DNA of 64,000 nt. Origin: Loxodes magnus (Eukaryota > Ciliophora > Karyorelictea > Loxodida > Loxodidae). The stretch lies in the NCBI GenBank assembly GCA_946699065.1, contig CAMPDV010000433.1, positions 62,001 to 126,000 of the forward strand, written 5' to 3'. The notes below the pieces were generated by a model. The model was not told where the DNA came from. It did no database searches and saw nothing but the letters and a program-made list of their open reading frames with translations. A program made the translations under genes and the position numbers. Numbering within the stretch: position 1 is the first letter of the stretch; every line of letters starts with the position of its first letter. This document shows positions 40,077 to 53,012 of the stretch, piece by piece.

Positions 40077-42072
40077 ATAATATTTAAAAGATGCAAATAT
40101 TGAAGAGACAAAATTTAAATTTAAAAAATGATATTATAATAATTTAAATAAATTAAGCAACAAACATTAGAGCCAGAAAGATCATGTTAGAGTTGCAAAA
40201 TTAAATGTAAAATATGATATGAAAAGATACTAGAAACATGATAAAGAGCTAACTGTATTTCATTTTATTATTTATTTTAAATTAGTAAAATTAAGAGTAT
40301 TTAATCTTAAAAACTGTATTATTAATTAAGATAAAATTAATTTAAATGAAATTTAGTATAATTTATTGTATATATCCATACATAAGAGCAAAGACATCTT
40401 ATAAAAGATATTTTAATTTCTCAAAATTACTTTTTTGACTAAATTAACTTGAAAATCTTGCAATAATCAACTTATAGTTAGTATTTCGAAATAAACATTT
40501 TATATAAAAGGATTATCGAGATTGTTTCATAATCTTGCTTCTGTTTCTACCTAATTTTTTTCTTTCCATTGCCCAAATTTACTCCATAAAAGGAGCTTGA
40601 TCTTCCTCAATTATGAAGCCATCTATATAAACGATAAACAGAGTAAAATAGAATTTACCTGCTAAGCTTAAGTTCTTAAAAATATACAACTTCAAATCTT
40701 ATTTTCAGGAGCAAATCTCTACGAATTGAAATTCTTAAGTTCTGTATCAATCATATCTTTAAATAACTGATTCCTTATTTCTGCTTTAAACTTCAACTAA
40801 CTAAATCTTAATGAAGAAAATAATTAAGCATAGTAAAAAGTTAGAGCCTGATACTTATATAAGTACCATTGCTTTAGTTTTTAAATAAACTTAAACATTT
40901 GAGTGAATATGTAAAGCTTTTATCTTCTTCTGCAGTTAGTTGGTAGAAAGATTAAAGTTATCATAAATTAGTGCTAGTTTAGTAATAAAATCAAATAAAT
41001 AAGCAGTCTACAAGATAAAAATTAACTTGAAATATTTTCTTTTAGTTATTCATTTACAAATAATATAACTATATTTCAAATCTTGTTCCCAGCTTTCTTG
41101 GGTAAAGCAGAGAAAAAATGCCTAGACAAATAATAAATGAAGCAAAAATAATAAAAGTCACCTTACCCCAATAATAAACACCTCCTGAGATAACAAGAAA
41201 ATATTCTAATATACTAATACGAAAAGAACTTACATCTAAATTTTATGAAAAGGAAACTACCATTCAACAGCTTGCATTTTCAGCTTCTAATCTCAAGGAA
41301 TAGATCATAGTACTTAAAAAAGGAAGTTGAAAACTAAGAAATTTATTATTGAAAGAATAAAACAATTTAAAATTGGAATTATCAACTAGGAGAGGATTAA
41401 GCATATTAATATTTTTAGACTGAACATTGGTAAGAAACTTCAAAACTTGAAGACGTAGTAAAAAACAGGAAATTAATCTTCAAAAATGCAGAAAATTAAG
41501 CAAAAAAGATGAAGCTAGAGTAAAAAAAGACTATTGCTCAATAATCAAGTAGATAAATAAGGAAGAGATTACATTATTGTGAGAGCTAGTGACATTTATA
41601 TAAGAGATGCTTATAATTTCAGAAATTAAAGAAGAAAAATTGACAAAAGAATAAGAAAAATCCTAAAGATTTTAATGCGATTAGAAAGCAGATGCTTACA
41701 GAAGAAAATGAAACGAAGAAACATTGAGATTAAAGCAATACTAAAAATAATATGAAGAAACTGAGTTAATCATAGAGAAGAGAGAAATTCAAGATGAAGG
41801 AGAAGAGTTGCAAATGAAGCAGCTTATTTAAAACGATGATCTGACTGACACTGCTAAACATCTTAATTACGTTACATAAATAATGAAGCAAAAGACTTGA
41901 AAATAAAAATAATAAAATAAAAAGAAATAAAAAGAGAATGATGAGGAGCTTTCATTGAGAGTTGCAACGCAAATAGCTTTAAAATTATTTATTAATTTAA
42001 AATTTTAACTATTTTTTAAATAAAAATTTATCAAAAGTAAGTATTTTAACAAAATTTTGTTAGCTAATATAA

Positions 42073-42950
42073 ATGGAAGTGAAGATAAGAATGATTTTTC
42101 TATCTACCTTATTTCTTTTTCAAAATTACAGTATAGTAGCTCTGTCTAATGAAATATATGTTACAACACCCGAAGTATTTCAAGCTCTTAATCTGAACTA
42201 ATCAATAGGAACAAAAGAATTCCCGCTAATTTCAATATCTTAAGCATTATACAATCTAAAAGAAGGTCAATCTCACACAGTCTTTATGTCTCCACATAAA
42301 CATTTAATGGATTGTTTGAATTGTACATAATGCATTGATAGTTGTGAAATATTGAGAGGAGGATTCTAAAGATAAAGAGAAAAAAATATCACTATAAAGA
42401 CATATGAAAATTGTTCTTAATAGGAATACTAAATAGAAATATGCTTAAACTAATCAAAAATAGCAGAAATACATATCCAAAATAAATCAATTTAAATTTA
42501 TATGCAAAACGACTATTTATCAATTCAAAACATAAAAATAATAGGATGATAATAATAAGTAAGATCTTTCATATTTGCAATTAACTCTTAAATAAGCTTG
42601 ATAGATAATTAAGTTACTCAAATGAAAAAAAGCTTTGCCTATCTTACGAATACAAACATTACAAAAATCGAAAATTGTTTCTTTCAATAAAACTCAGCAA
42701 AATAAGTGAGTGGCGTTTTTTATTTATGAGGTAAATCAATAATAGAATTGATTATCTAAACTCAAATAATCGCAAATAACGCTAATAGCGGAGGATTCGG
42801 TATTTTATCAAATTCTAATTTAAGTATAATCAAAAACTGCTTATTTCAATAAAACGCAGTCAAGGAATGAGGTGGTGTTTTTTGATTAAAAGATAATTAA
42901 TTAATAGAATTGATAATCTAATCTGAAATAATCGCAAATAAAGTTGAAGA
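42073..42950 (+). CDS. Beta-helix surface protein, copy 3 (3'-truncated)
   Basis: ATG 42073 begins the same signal peptide and N-terminal domain as copies 1 and 2, in one frame to the breakpoint. Codon 159 is TGA (42547-42549), as in copy 1, where copy 2 has TGG. About two beta-helix units follow, with TGA codons in the places of aromatic residues (FYLWGKS, KEWGGVFWLKD). At about 42945-42953 the homology ends inside the second unit, and the sequence switches to the minus-strand membrane domain of copy 4. The gene therefore has no stalk or membrane part unless it is transcribed into antisense sequence. It is a casualty of the inverted rearrangement and may be inactive despite the clean frame. 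Confidence 0.65.
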
Positions 42951-45900
42951 CGTTGCATTTGAAATAAAAGTAGATGTATTAATACCTTAGATTTATAGGT
43001 TATATCATATTTTTTATTAAGATTCAATTTTAGAATCTAAGTTAAAGCATAAAAAGTCTATAATTATCTAATTAATATCTTTGTTTAATGTAAATAGAGC
43101 TTATAAAACATTAGGCATCATTACCGATATGAAGCCTGTTATTTTTATCATTTCATCTAAAAACTAAGCAAATCAAAACTATTAGCAACAATTGGAGGAG
43201 CCATAACTCACAACTAAATTAGAATATCCTAATGTAGCAGTTATAGAAGCTACAATTAATTTTATATTTCATGATGACTTTACATAGCTTTCTTATTACT
43301 TTGTTAAGTTTAAGTTACTTATATTATTTTAATCTATATCCTATTAACTAGAATCATAGTTATCTAAACATTAATTTTAAGTCAATTTCTTAGGATTTAA
43401 GCATTAAATACAGCCATCGTTTGTGCATGCGGCACAGAAAGGATCGAAATCAATGCAAGAATGGCATAAGTTATCTGCTCCAATATAGTATCCGAAATTG
43501 CAACTGGTGCATTGAGATCCTGCTTGATTACATTATACGCAATGAGACAAAGCAACGTCGCAATTCTGACATATTCCATTTGCATTGCTATCTTATTGTG
43601 TTACATCGCAAATATCTAAACATTCATTCAAGGTCAAAACCTTTGGGCTCTAGCATACATTGCAAATTGCAACTTATGAATCATTTCTTATTTATTGAGC
43701 GCAGAACTAGCAAAATGGAATAACTAGCTAGCAATTCTCACATATATTATTTTAATCTATATCCTATTAACTAGAATCGCAGTTATCTAAACATTAATTT
43801 TAAGTCAATTTTTTTGAAAGTGAGCACTATCTGCAATTTAAACCGTCTTCTGTGCAGATATCGCAAAACTAAATAATCTAACTGCATGGTTGGCATATAA
43901 AATCTTAGTCTTAATCCTGTTCAGATTAAATGCAATTAGTTAAGCATTATTAATTAGTTAGCTTGAAAGGATAATAGCAATTAAGACAAATTGTTCCATC
44001 ACTCGAACAATTTTAGCAATTTTTGATTGAATTATTGCAGAAACTACACTAAGATGGAGAAATTTAATAAATATCTTCAGGACAATTCTAGTAGCATTAT
44101 CCTAAAAACAATTTATTTTGGTTTTAGCATTTTAAACAATTTAGACCATCATCAGAACAAAGTTCACAATATTAAATTTAAATTTAATCAGAGCAAAGCT
44201 AACATTACTTTTCATTATTAATTCAATGTCCACTTTAACAAACTAAGCATTCCACTTAAGATGAATTACATTCTAAACAATTTGAAAGTATTAAATTGCA
44301 TGGCTCGCAAATTGAATTTCTGTCATAATCCTACTCGTTTGAAGCGCAGTTATCAAGACATCTATTTTAAGATAATTTCTTAGGGGAAAAACACGAATTG
44401 CAAATAGAATTATTTTGCGAACATGACGAACAAAACTCTAGCGACTAAGAGCAAAGAGAACATAAAGTTTCATAACTCTCTTCATTAATTGTCTAAATAA
44501 ATGAATTTTTATTTTTATCATATAATCAAAAATTGTTACTAACTTGCTTTTCAAAATTTAAATAAAAATTGCTATTTTCGAATTTTGTAAAATTCTAACT
44601 TTATAAATAGGAGGAACCATTGATTTCTTATCTTGGAGCGAGATAATTTGTTAAGTTATTTGAATCTAAATTTAAAACGAATAATATTAGTACATTTCCA
44701 AATTGATGATAATTTTAATAAAAGGCACATCCTTAAACTATAGAAATATTAGTATTAAAAAAATCTGAAGAACCAAAAAATCAAATAAAATTATTTTCGG
44801 TACTTAATTAATCAATAATAAAGAAATTTTATTATTACAAAAACAGTATTCCTTAATTTTGAAAAGTCTGGTCTTAATAAAAAGAAACATTAAAAATCTC
44901 TAAAATAAAATATACTTTCACAAAAGCAAATCATCCACATTCATAGTAAAACCAGCAAAAATCTAAGTCTAAAAAACCAAGGTTAATACTGAGTGATCTG
45001 TTAAATAAAAAAAACAAATCGATTTAATTAGCTGAACTTTTTTGAAATCAGAAAGTTTATATTTTTTCAATAAAAAAAATATCAATGAAGAGAATACTCT
45101 TTTGCAGGTTTTATTTGCGATTAGTTGAGATTGGACTAAATATCTTTTCGTGATTAATCTGCTAAATAAAAAAATGCTTCGTTAGATTGAGCTGAGTTTT
45201 ATTGAAGTGAGCAATTTTTATTCTACTTATACTAGAGTTTTATAATGACGCAAATTCTCTTTTATTAGTCTTATTTGAACTTAATTAAGATTGGACCAGC
45301 AACTTTTTTGATTAGTCTGATAAATAAAAACGGCTTCGTAAGATTGAGCTGAGTGTTCTTAAAGTGTGATATTTTAGATTCTACTTATACTAGAGTATTA
45401 TTATAAGGCGAATCCTCTTTTACTAGTCTTATTTGCGAATAGTTTAGATTGGATTAGCTAGCTTTTCTTGATTAGTCTGCTAAATAAAATGTGACTTCAT
45501 AAGATTGAGCTGAGTTTTATTAAAGTGAGATATTTTAGATTCTGCTTATACTAGATTTTTATAATAAGTTAATTCTCTTTTATTAGTCTTATTTGCGATT
45601 AGTTGACATTGGACTAACAAGCTATTGCTTGATTAGTCTGCTAAATAAAAATCTGCTTCGTAAGATTGTGCTGAGTTTGATTAAAGTAATCAATTTTGAT
45701 GTTTCTTATACTAGATTTTTATAATAAGTTATCACTCTTTTGCTAACCTTATTTGCGATCAGTTTGATTGTACTAGCAAATCTTTTCTTTATAAGTCTGC
45801 TTCGTAAGATTGAGCTGAGTCTTATTAAAGTGAGATATTTTAGATTCTACTTATACTAGAGTTATATTATAAAGCGAATCCTCTTTTACTAGTCTTATTT

Positions 45901-46586
45901 GCGAATAGTTTAGATTGGATTAGCTAGCTTTTCTTGATTAGTCTGCTAAATAAAATGCGACTTCATAAGATTGAGCTGAGTTTTATTTAAGTGAGCATTT
46001 TTTTTATGATTGTATTTTTATAAAAGTAAAAGTTTCTTTCCGTTGATTTACTTAAATTTCTCCCAAACTTGCTTAGTTTTTATTTCCTTTATTAGGTATT
46101 TTTTTATTTTTCTTGGGTTTAATTTTTGAGATTTTAACTACAAATATTTGTTTTGTGAAAAAATTATGATTTGATCTTTTTAGATTATATTACTGCTATT
46201 TTTAAATGGATTAAGCACATTTCTTTTTATTTTTCTTATTAAGAACAATTTTCATATGTCTTTATAGTGATATTTTTTTCTCTTTATCTTTAGGATCCTC
46301 CTCTCAATATTTCACAACTATCCATGCATTATGTACAGTTCAAACAATCCATTAAATGCTTATGTGGAGACATTAAGACCGTGTGAAGTTTACCTTCTTC
46401 TAGACTGTATAATGCTTAAGATATTGAAATTAGTGGGAAATCTTTTGTTCCTATTGATTAGTTCAGATTAAGAGCTTGAAACACTTCGGGTGTTGTAACA
46501 TATATTTCATTAGACAGAGCTACTATACTGTAATTTTGAAAAAGAAATAAGGTAGATAGAAAAACCATTCTTATCTTCACTTCCAT
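42951..46586 (-). pseudogene. Beta-helix surface protein, copy 4 (decayed)
   Basis: ATG at 46584-46586 on the minus strand. The N-terminal domain matches copy 2, but the beta-helix region (about 45000-45980, about six units) has repeated frame changes. The post-repeat, Cys-rich and first membrane segments (44800 down to 42955) remain recognisable. The 3' end is lost at the breakpoint, after the equivalent of 23490 in copy 2, so the last membrane helices and tail are missing. At least seven TGA codons of copy 2 are also TGA here, even next to changed residues (GFW in copy 2, GHW here). A fragment between 43421 and 43723 that is open under the standard code is only an antisense shadow of the Cys-rich part. 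Confidence 0.75.
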
Positions 46587-48519
46587 TATTATTAGCTAAT
46601 AAAAATTCGCTAAAGTACTTGCTTTTTGATAATTTTTATTTAAAAAATAGTTAAAATTTTAAATTAATAAATAATTTTAAAGCTATTTGCGTTCTACATT
46701 CAATGAAAGTTCCTCATAATTCTCTTTTTAGTTCTGTTTATGATTTTCTTTTTATTTTTAAGTACTTTGTTTCATTATTTATGTAAAGTAATTAAGATAC
46801 CTTGCAGTGCCTGTTCGATGACCATTTTAAATAAGCTGCTTCATTTGCAACTGTTCTCCTTCATCTTAAATTTCTCTCTTCTCTATGATTAACTCAGTTT
46901 CTTCATTTTATTTTTTGATTTACTTTAATCTCAATGATGCTTCGTTTCATTTTCTTCTATAAGTATCTTCTTTCTAATTGCAGTTAAATCTTTTGAATTG
47001 CTCTTATTCTTTTGTCAATAATTTTTCTTGAATTTTTATAATATAAGCATCTCTTTTTTAAATGTCACTAATTCTCACGGTAATGGCATCACTTCTTTAT
47101 ATATTTGATTGATCATTGCACAATGTTCTCTGCTTACTCTAGCTTCATCTTTTCTGCTTAATTTTCTATATTTTTGAAAACTCATCACTTGTTTTTATAC
47201 TACATCTCTAAGTTTTGATGTTTCTTACCTCTGTTCAATCTAAAAATATTAATATGCTCTAAGCTTTCCTAGTTAATTCTTCTCATTTTTAAATTGTTTT
47301 ATTAATGCTACAATAAATCTCTTATTTTTCGACTTTCCTTTTAAATACTATGATTTCTTTCTAGTGATTAGAAGCTTTATCCGCCAGTCGTTGAATGGCA
47401 ATTTCCTTTTTAAAAAATTTTGATTTAAGTTCTTTTTTTGTTAATATTTTAGAATATTTTCTTTAACCAAGAGGTATTTATTACTGAGGAGAATAAAAGT
47501 TTTGGTATTTTTGCTTCATCTACTATTTGTCTAAGGCTTTTTTTCTGCTTTACCCAATAGAAAGCTAGGAACAAGATTTGAAATATTGGTTTATTATTTT
47601 TTTAATTGTATAATTTATTAAAAGAAAACATTTCTAAGGTAATTTTTATCTTTTAGATTGTTTATTTATTTTATAACTAAACTAGCACTAATTTATGCTT
47701 ATTTTAATGTTTCTACCAGCTTACTGTAGAAAAAGAGAAAAGTTTTAGATATTCACTAAATGCTCATAAATTTTATTTAAAAGCTAAAGCAATGATATTT
47801 ATTTAAGTATCAGGCTCTAACTTTTTACTATACTTAATTCTTTATTTCATTAAGATTTAGTTAGTTGAAGTTTAAAGCAAAAATAAGCATTCAATTATTT
47901 AAAGGAATACTAGTACAGAACTTAAGGATTTTAATTCGTAGAGTTTTGCTCCTGAGAATAAGATTTGAAGTTACATATTTTTAAGAAATTATAAGCTTAG
48001 CAGGTAAACTCTATTTCACTCTGTTGAGCGGTTATATTAATGGTTTCATAATTGAGAAAGATCAAGCTCCTTTTATGGAGTAATTTGGGTAATAACAAGA
48101 AAAATATTAGGTAAGAAACAGAAACAAGCTTATGAAACAATCTCTATAATCCTTTTATATAAAATGTTTTTTTTGAAATACTGACTATAAATTGACAATT
48201 GTGTCTTTTCATACGATAGTTGCTTGAAATATATCTTTTTATTCTGATTTATTAGTTTATGTCTGCAGGCACATCAAAGATTAAATATTCTTAATTTTAC
48301 TATTTTTAAATATAATTATAGTAAGAAGTTAAGTTAACTCTTTATCATGTTTCTAGTATCTTTTCATATCATATTTTACATTTAATTTTGCAACTCTAAC
48401 AGGATCTTTCTGGCTCTAATGTTTGTTGCTTAATTTATTTAAATTATTATAATATCATCTTTAAAATTTAAATTTTGTCTCTTCAACACTAGCATCTTTT
48501 AAATATTATTATTTTGGAT

Positions 48520-48528
48520 TTTCCCGCC
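48520..48528 (-). promoter_or_regulatory. GGCGGGAAA motif, linker 4
   Basis: Counterpart of 3406; flank TTGGATTTTCCCGCCCAAA. Confidence 0.35.
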
Positions 48529-49673
48529 CAAATTACTCTTTTTATTTTCATTATTAATGTTAAATTGTTCTTATATAACTTTTTGTTTTAGTAGAATAAT
48601 TTTGCTATTTTCCTTTATAAGCAAATGTAAAATTTCGTCAATAATTTGTCTGGGTTTTGTTTAACACATTTAAGTAGCGATAGTCTTTTCATCTATTTCT
48701 TTTAGATGAATCTTCAATACTAATTTAGTTCATCTAGATTATCAATATTATTTAGTAGTTTATTCTTTAAATTTTCTTTTTATTTGCTTAAGCAATAGTC
48801 AAAATGCCTCTTGCAATTAAGAAGACTTACTTAAATTTTGCAATTAAGTTAGGTACTCTTTGTACTTTCTATGGCTTCTTAAGTCTCTGAGTATATAGTT
48901 TTATTATAAGATAACTTAGTTTTATAAGTTTTACTCTTCTTTTTTATCTTTTAAGACTTACAAGCTAGGTGTTGTTTCAATTTCGTCTATATTTGAATAG
49001 GCATTTTTTGCTGCTTTCTTTTAATATATAAGTTTCTTCTGCATTCTTTTAGGATGAGGATTCCTAATCTGGACTTGGGTATTCTATAAGATTCTACTCT
49101 TTCAAATTTATAGGATTTGCAAGTATGACTAAAATTCAGATATTCTAATTTATGAATAGTTTTCTGCTAAAATCTATGATTTAGTGCTTTTATCAATTTT
49201 TCTAATTTCTGAATAGTGTTTATTTAGAGGTCTCTACATTATTTATCTTTTATCTCTAATTTAATCTATTTTGTAATTAACTCTTATTAAATAATGCATT
49301 CTCTTATCCTTTATATTCAAGATATTTATATTTTCTTTTATTTTTTATCTTCTTTGCATGAATCTCTACTGATGTTGCTCTCTTTAACTATCCAAATTTT
49401 GTAAGAGAAAATTATTTCAGGCTAAAAATCTTAAAAGACGAGTTGTATTTGACTGTTTAAATTTTAAATTGAAATAGAACTTGAATAGTTTCTAAATGAT
49501 TTTAGCATTAATTATTTTTAACTTAGCTATTAAACATTCTAGATCTTATGATTTAAATTAGCTTTTATGAAATTCTATCTTTATTAGATGTTTACTATCT
49601 TTTCACTTAGATCAATATAAAATCTTTTTTAAATCTAAATTTATATCTTAAGAGCTAATATTATTATTTTAAC

Positions 49674-49682
49674 TTTCCCGCC
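49674..49682 (-). promoter_or_regulatory. GGCGGGAAA motif, second in linker 4
   Basis: Counterpart of 4566, 1,154 bp from the previous one (1,160 in linker 1). A third, GGCGGGGAAA, lies at 50361-50370, where linker 1 has only a decayed form. Confidence 0.35.
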
Positions 49683-51639
49683 TTAAATATTTATATATTT
49701 AAATTGTTGGTTGAGTATAATAATTTTTCAATTCACTTACATAATCACAATACTTAATCATTTGTTAAATAAATTTAAATCACTATATTTAAAAAGTTTA
49801 CTATATTTTGAGTTTTCTCATTTTAATAATTAGAGTTCTTATCCCTTTTTCGAATAAACATTTTATGTATTCATAGCTCTTTAATCCTTAAAATAACTCA
49901 TATATTTTAATATTTTTCTCTTTTTTTACCATAATTTCTCAAGTTCACTCTTTAGATGCTTTCTTCTCTTCATCCATGGGAATATCGAAGAAATATTTTA
50001 AACTTAATTTACTCATTTTCTCAATTTACCAATCTCAGATATCTTTTAAGCGTTAGATCGTTTTTGTCAAAGAGAATATTCGTCAGATTTTATTCGCATT
50101 AAAATTCTTATTTAACCTCTTTCTAGCATATTTTACTGATTCTATAGCCCTTATGTTTGGCGATGTTTTCTTGTAGTTAGCAAGGTTATCTTTTCATGTG
50201 TCATTCCTAATTTAGTAAATTTAAATAAGTTTAGGTATAATAAATTAAATGAATTATGAGATTTAATTTAGTAATTTTTATAAATGAAGTAGTTAAGTGA
50301 ATGTTTAAGTTAGCCTGGCTTTATATTATTTACAATACTTTAATATTATTATTTTAGCTTTTTCCCCGCCTAAATTATTAGCTTTAATATTTTCATTTTA
50401 ATAGACTTGAGTAATTTTAGGAATTGATAGATAAAGTTCTACTTATTTTTGATTAAAATGCTTTATTGATATTAAGTTTATCAACCTTAAATTTTAAGAT
50501 TTGCTTAGTTTCTTTGAATCTTAGTTATATTTTTATGCTTAAAGTTAATTTAATATTTGAATGCTGTCAATTATTTGATGATAGTGCAATAGTTTAAAAT
50601 GTATCTTAGTGTCTTATATTTCATAATATTTTTGTATTATTTCATACTAATTAAATTTCTAGTACTTTTAGTTTTCTTTGTCTGTTCAAGTCTTTTTAAA
50701 GATATTTCATATCTATTATTCTTTTAGGTTCTCTAGATTAAAGGGTAAGCAATAATATTAATTTTTAATATTATGAAGATTTAATAGTCTATAATTATAC
50801 AGAGCTAGATTTCTTCTGCTTTATCATTTCACTTGGTATATTTCTTGATGCTTAAATATCTTCAAAAAGACGTAATATATGAATTATTACTTAGACACCT
50901 AAAAAGGAAATCAATAGTTAATTGTAAATTTTATAAAAGGATTATTTCTTGTTTATAACTAAGAGTGTATAACTATATATTTCCATAAAAGATTTAAATT
51001 ATTTATTAATTAAAGAAATTATTTATTTAATTTTTTAGTTAAAAGTATAAAAATATTTAGATTTGCTATTTGGTTTGTAAATCCTTATTAATATTTCTTA
51101 CACAACTTATATTCTAAAGATTTTTTACTCAGATATTTAGAGATATCAACCTACACAGAAACCTACATCTTGTATATTTTTTATTTCTTAATTCCTTCAT
51201 ATTAAAACTATTTTTAAGTAACTTCTTATTAATTAATAAAATTTATTTTCGAGTAATATAAAACTAACTCTTATTTTAAATTATAAAAGAAATCTTCATA
51301 TCAATAAAAAAATTACATTATTAAATAGTTAAAAAATAAGTGAAGTTCATTATGAAGTCTTTCAACAAGATAAAAATTCCCTTAACTTTTAATATATGAT
51401 ACTTATGCACCTAAATTTAGTCCACTTAGATTTAACTTATTAAAATATTGTATTGCATTCATTAAAAAGAAGAGGGATTATTAATTTTTTTGCTTTATGT
51501 AACCATTAAGCAAGCTTTAAAAATTAAGGTGGTAGTTTGTATATAATGTAATACTTTAATTAAAGCTTTCGGTATACAGAAAAAGGAGAAGAATTATTAC
51601 ACTATGCTATATATAAAATATTTCTCCATCATTAGGGAA

Positions 51640-51960
51640 TTTCACCCTTTCTGGAATTCAGCGCTTCAAGTTTCATGCTCTATTTAAATTTTTTTGTGCA
51701 AAAGAAAGATAACGAGTTCTCATCTGCGAGTTTTAGTAGATTTTTTGTCCTTAATCCCTGCTATTTCTTGATTATTGCTTAATCTTCTTCCTCTTGTGAA
51801 TGCTTCCATTTTTGTTAAGAAAATCTTGCTTAGTTGGATTTTTTTAACCGCTTTGCTTATCAGAAATCCCGTTTTTTTAATTTTAGTTTCGGACTGTTCT
51901 GATATAGGTAGGATTCACAACAGAAGCATCACTTCTTGATCGGGATTAGCTTCATCCGAG
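51640..51960 (-). other. Protein-like N/Q/K-rich frame, linker 4
   Basis: Third copy of the remnant seen at 6530 and 36600. It shares KQDFLNKNGSIHKRKK with the others and differs by single substitutions. No start or end defined. Confidence 0.28.
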
Positions 51961-53012
51961 GTACAAATTAAAAGTCAGAATATCATTGGGATAGATTCTA
52001 AAGGGGAAAAATTAATAAATGATTAGGTTATTGAGCAAAAGCATTGCTAGTTTTCAGATGATATAAATAAAGACCAATTGCTAATCAACCTTCATATATT
52101 ATCTTTTTTATTATGATTCACCTAAAAACTTGATATTAAGAATTTACAAGATAGTTTGACCAATTAACAATCAAAATGAGATCTTAATTACCTTAAAGGA
52201 AGATGATTGAATAAAACCAGAAAAGCAAGAGGCAAAAAATTATCTACTTAAATAAATTTCATGAAAATAAAGGTTTATCTTAATTAAAAATAGAGAATAA
52301 AATATTAAATTTATAATATTTACTATTTACTAAAATAACAATAGATAATTAAAATGCATTAAGAAGAAATAATATAATTACTTTATTTTAAGATTAAAGC
52401 TTTCCCTATTAAATATTATTTGCTTAATTAAGCAGTATTATTAATTTAGCAAAGGAAGTTGTTATTAGGTATTAATGAATATAATACCATCAATATGAAT
52501 TACTAGAATCTAAATAATAATAAGGGAATATTTTATTGAAATGCTAATTAAAGATAATTAGACTAATTAAGATTGTTAAGCTTATAAATAAAATAGTGGT
52601 TATAATAATGAGATTAGCTTAAATAATACTTAATTTTATAATCTTTCTTTAAGTTAATTTAAATCTCTAATTTTAACTTTAATTAATAAATAAAACTGGG
52701 AATTCTTTATTTTTAAACCATCTATTTACATTTTATTTACTTCAATAATAGCAAATTTACCTGCTACTATCATTTTCATGATACCTTTTAATCCTATTGA
52801 TAAATATTATTAAGACTTTCACACTAAAACGAGTATCTTTAAGATCTTCTTTTGCCAAGGATAAATTAATTTTTGGTGTTTTCTTAGATATATTAAAAAA
52901 TCTAAAATACAAGCTTCTTTAGATAGAATTAGATTAATTATCTAATTTAGTTTTATTTATATCTGCGCTTTATTAGAATTTTACCCATATTTTTCTTGCT
53001 TCTTTTCATAAA

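Larger units (their letters stand above)
36209..42072. repeat. Linker module L, copy 3
   Basis: Inverted relative to linkers 1 and 4, same orientation as linker 2, and ends at the ATG of B copy 3. It carries GGCGGGAAA at 38958 and 40068 and a weaker form at about 38229. Unlike linker 2 it keeps the 1.36-kb part equivalent to 5880-7240 and lacks the 1.9-kb extra segment. Confidence 0.82.
46587..52371. repeat. Linker module L, copy 4
   Basis: Same orientation as linker 1; the two are colinear along almost their whole length, about 90 to 95 percent alike by eye. Motif TTTCCCGCC at 48520 and 49674, and TTCCCCGCC at 50362. With linker 3 it forms the middle of the arms of palindrome 2. No intact gene recognised. 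Confidence 0.82.

Noticed and set aside
43397..43723. Overlapping standard-code frames of 62 and 100 residues in the Cys-rich part of B copy 4
   Set aside because: The 100-residue plus-strand frame is an antisense shadow; the 62-residue minus-strand frame is the out-of-phase or partial reading of the pseudogene itself.
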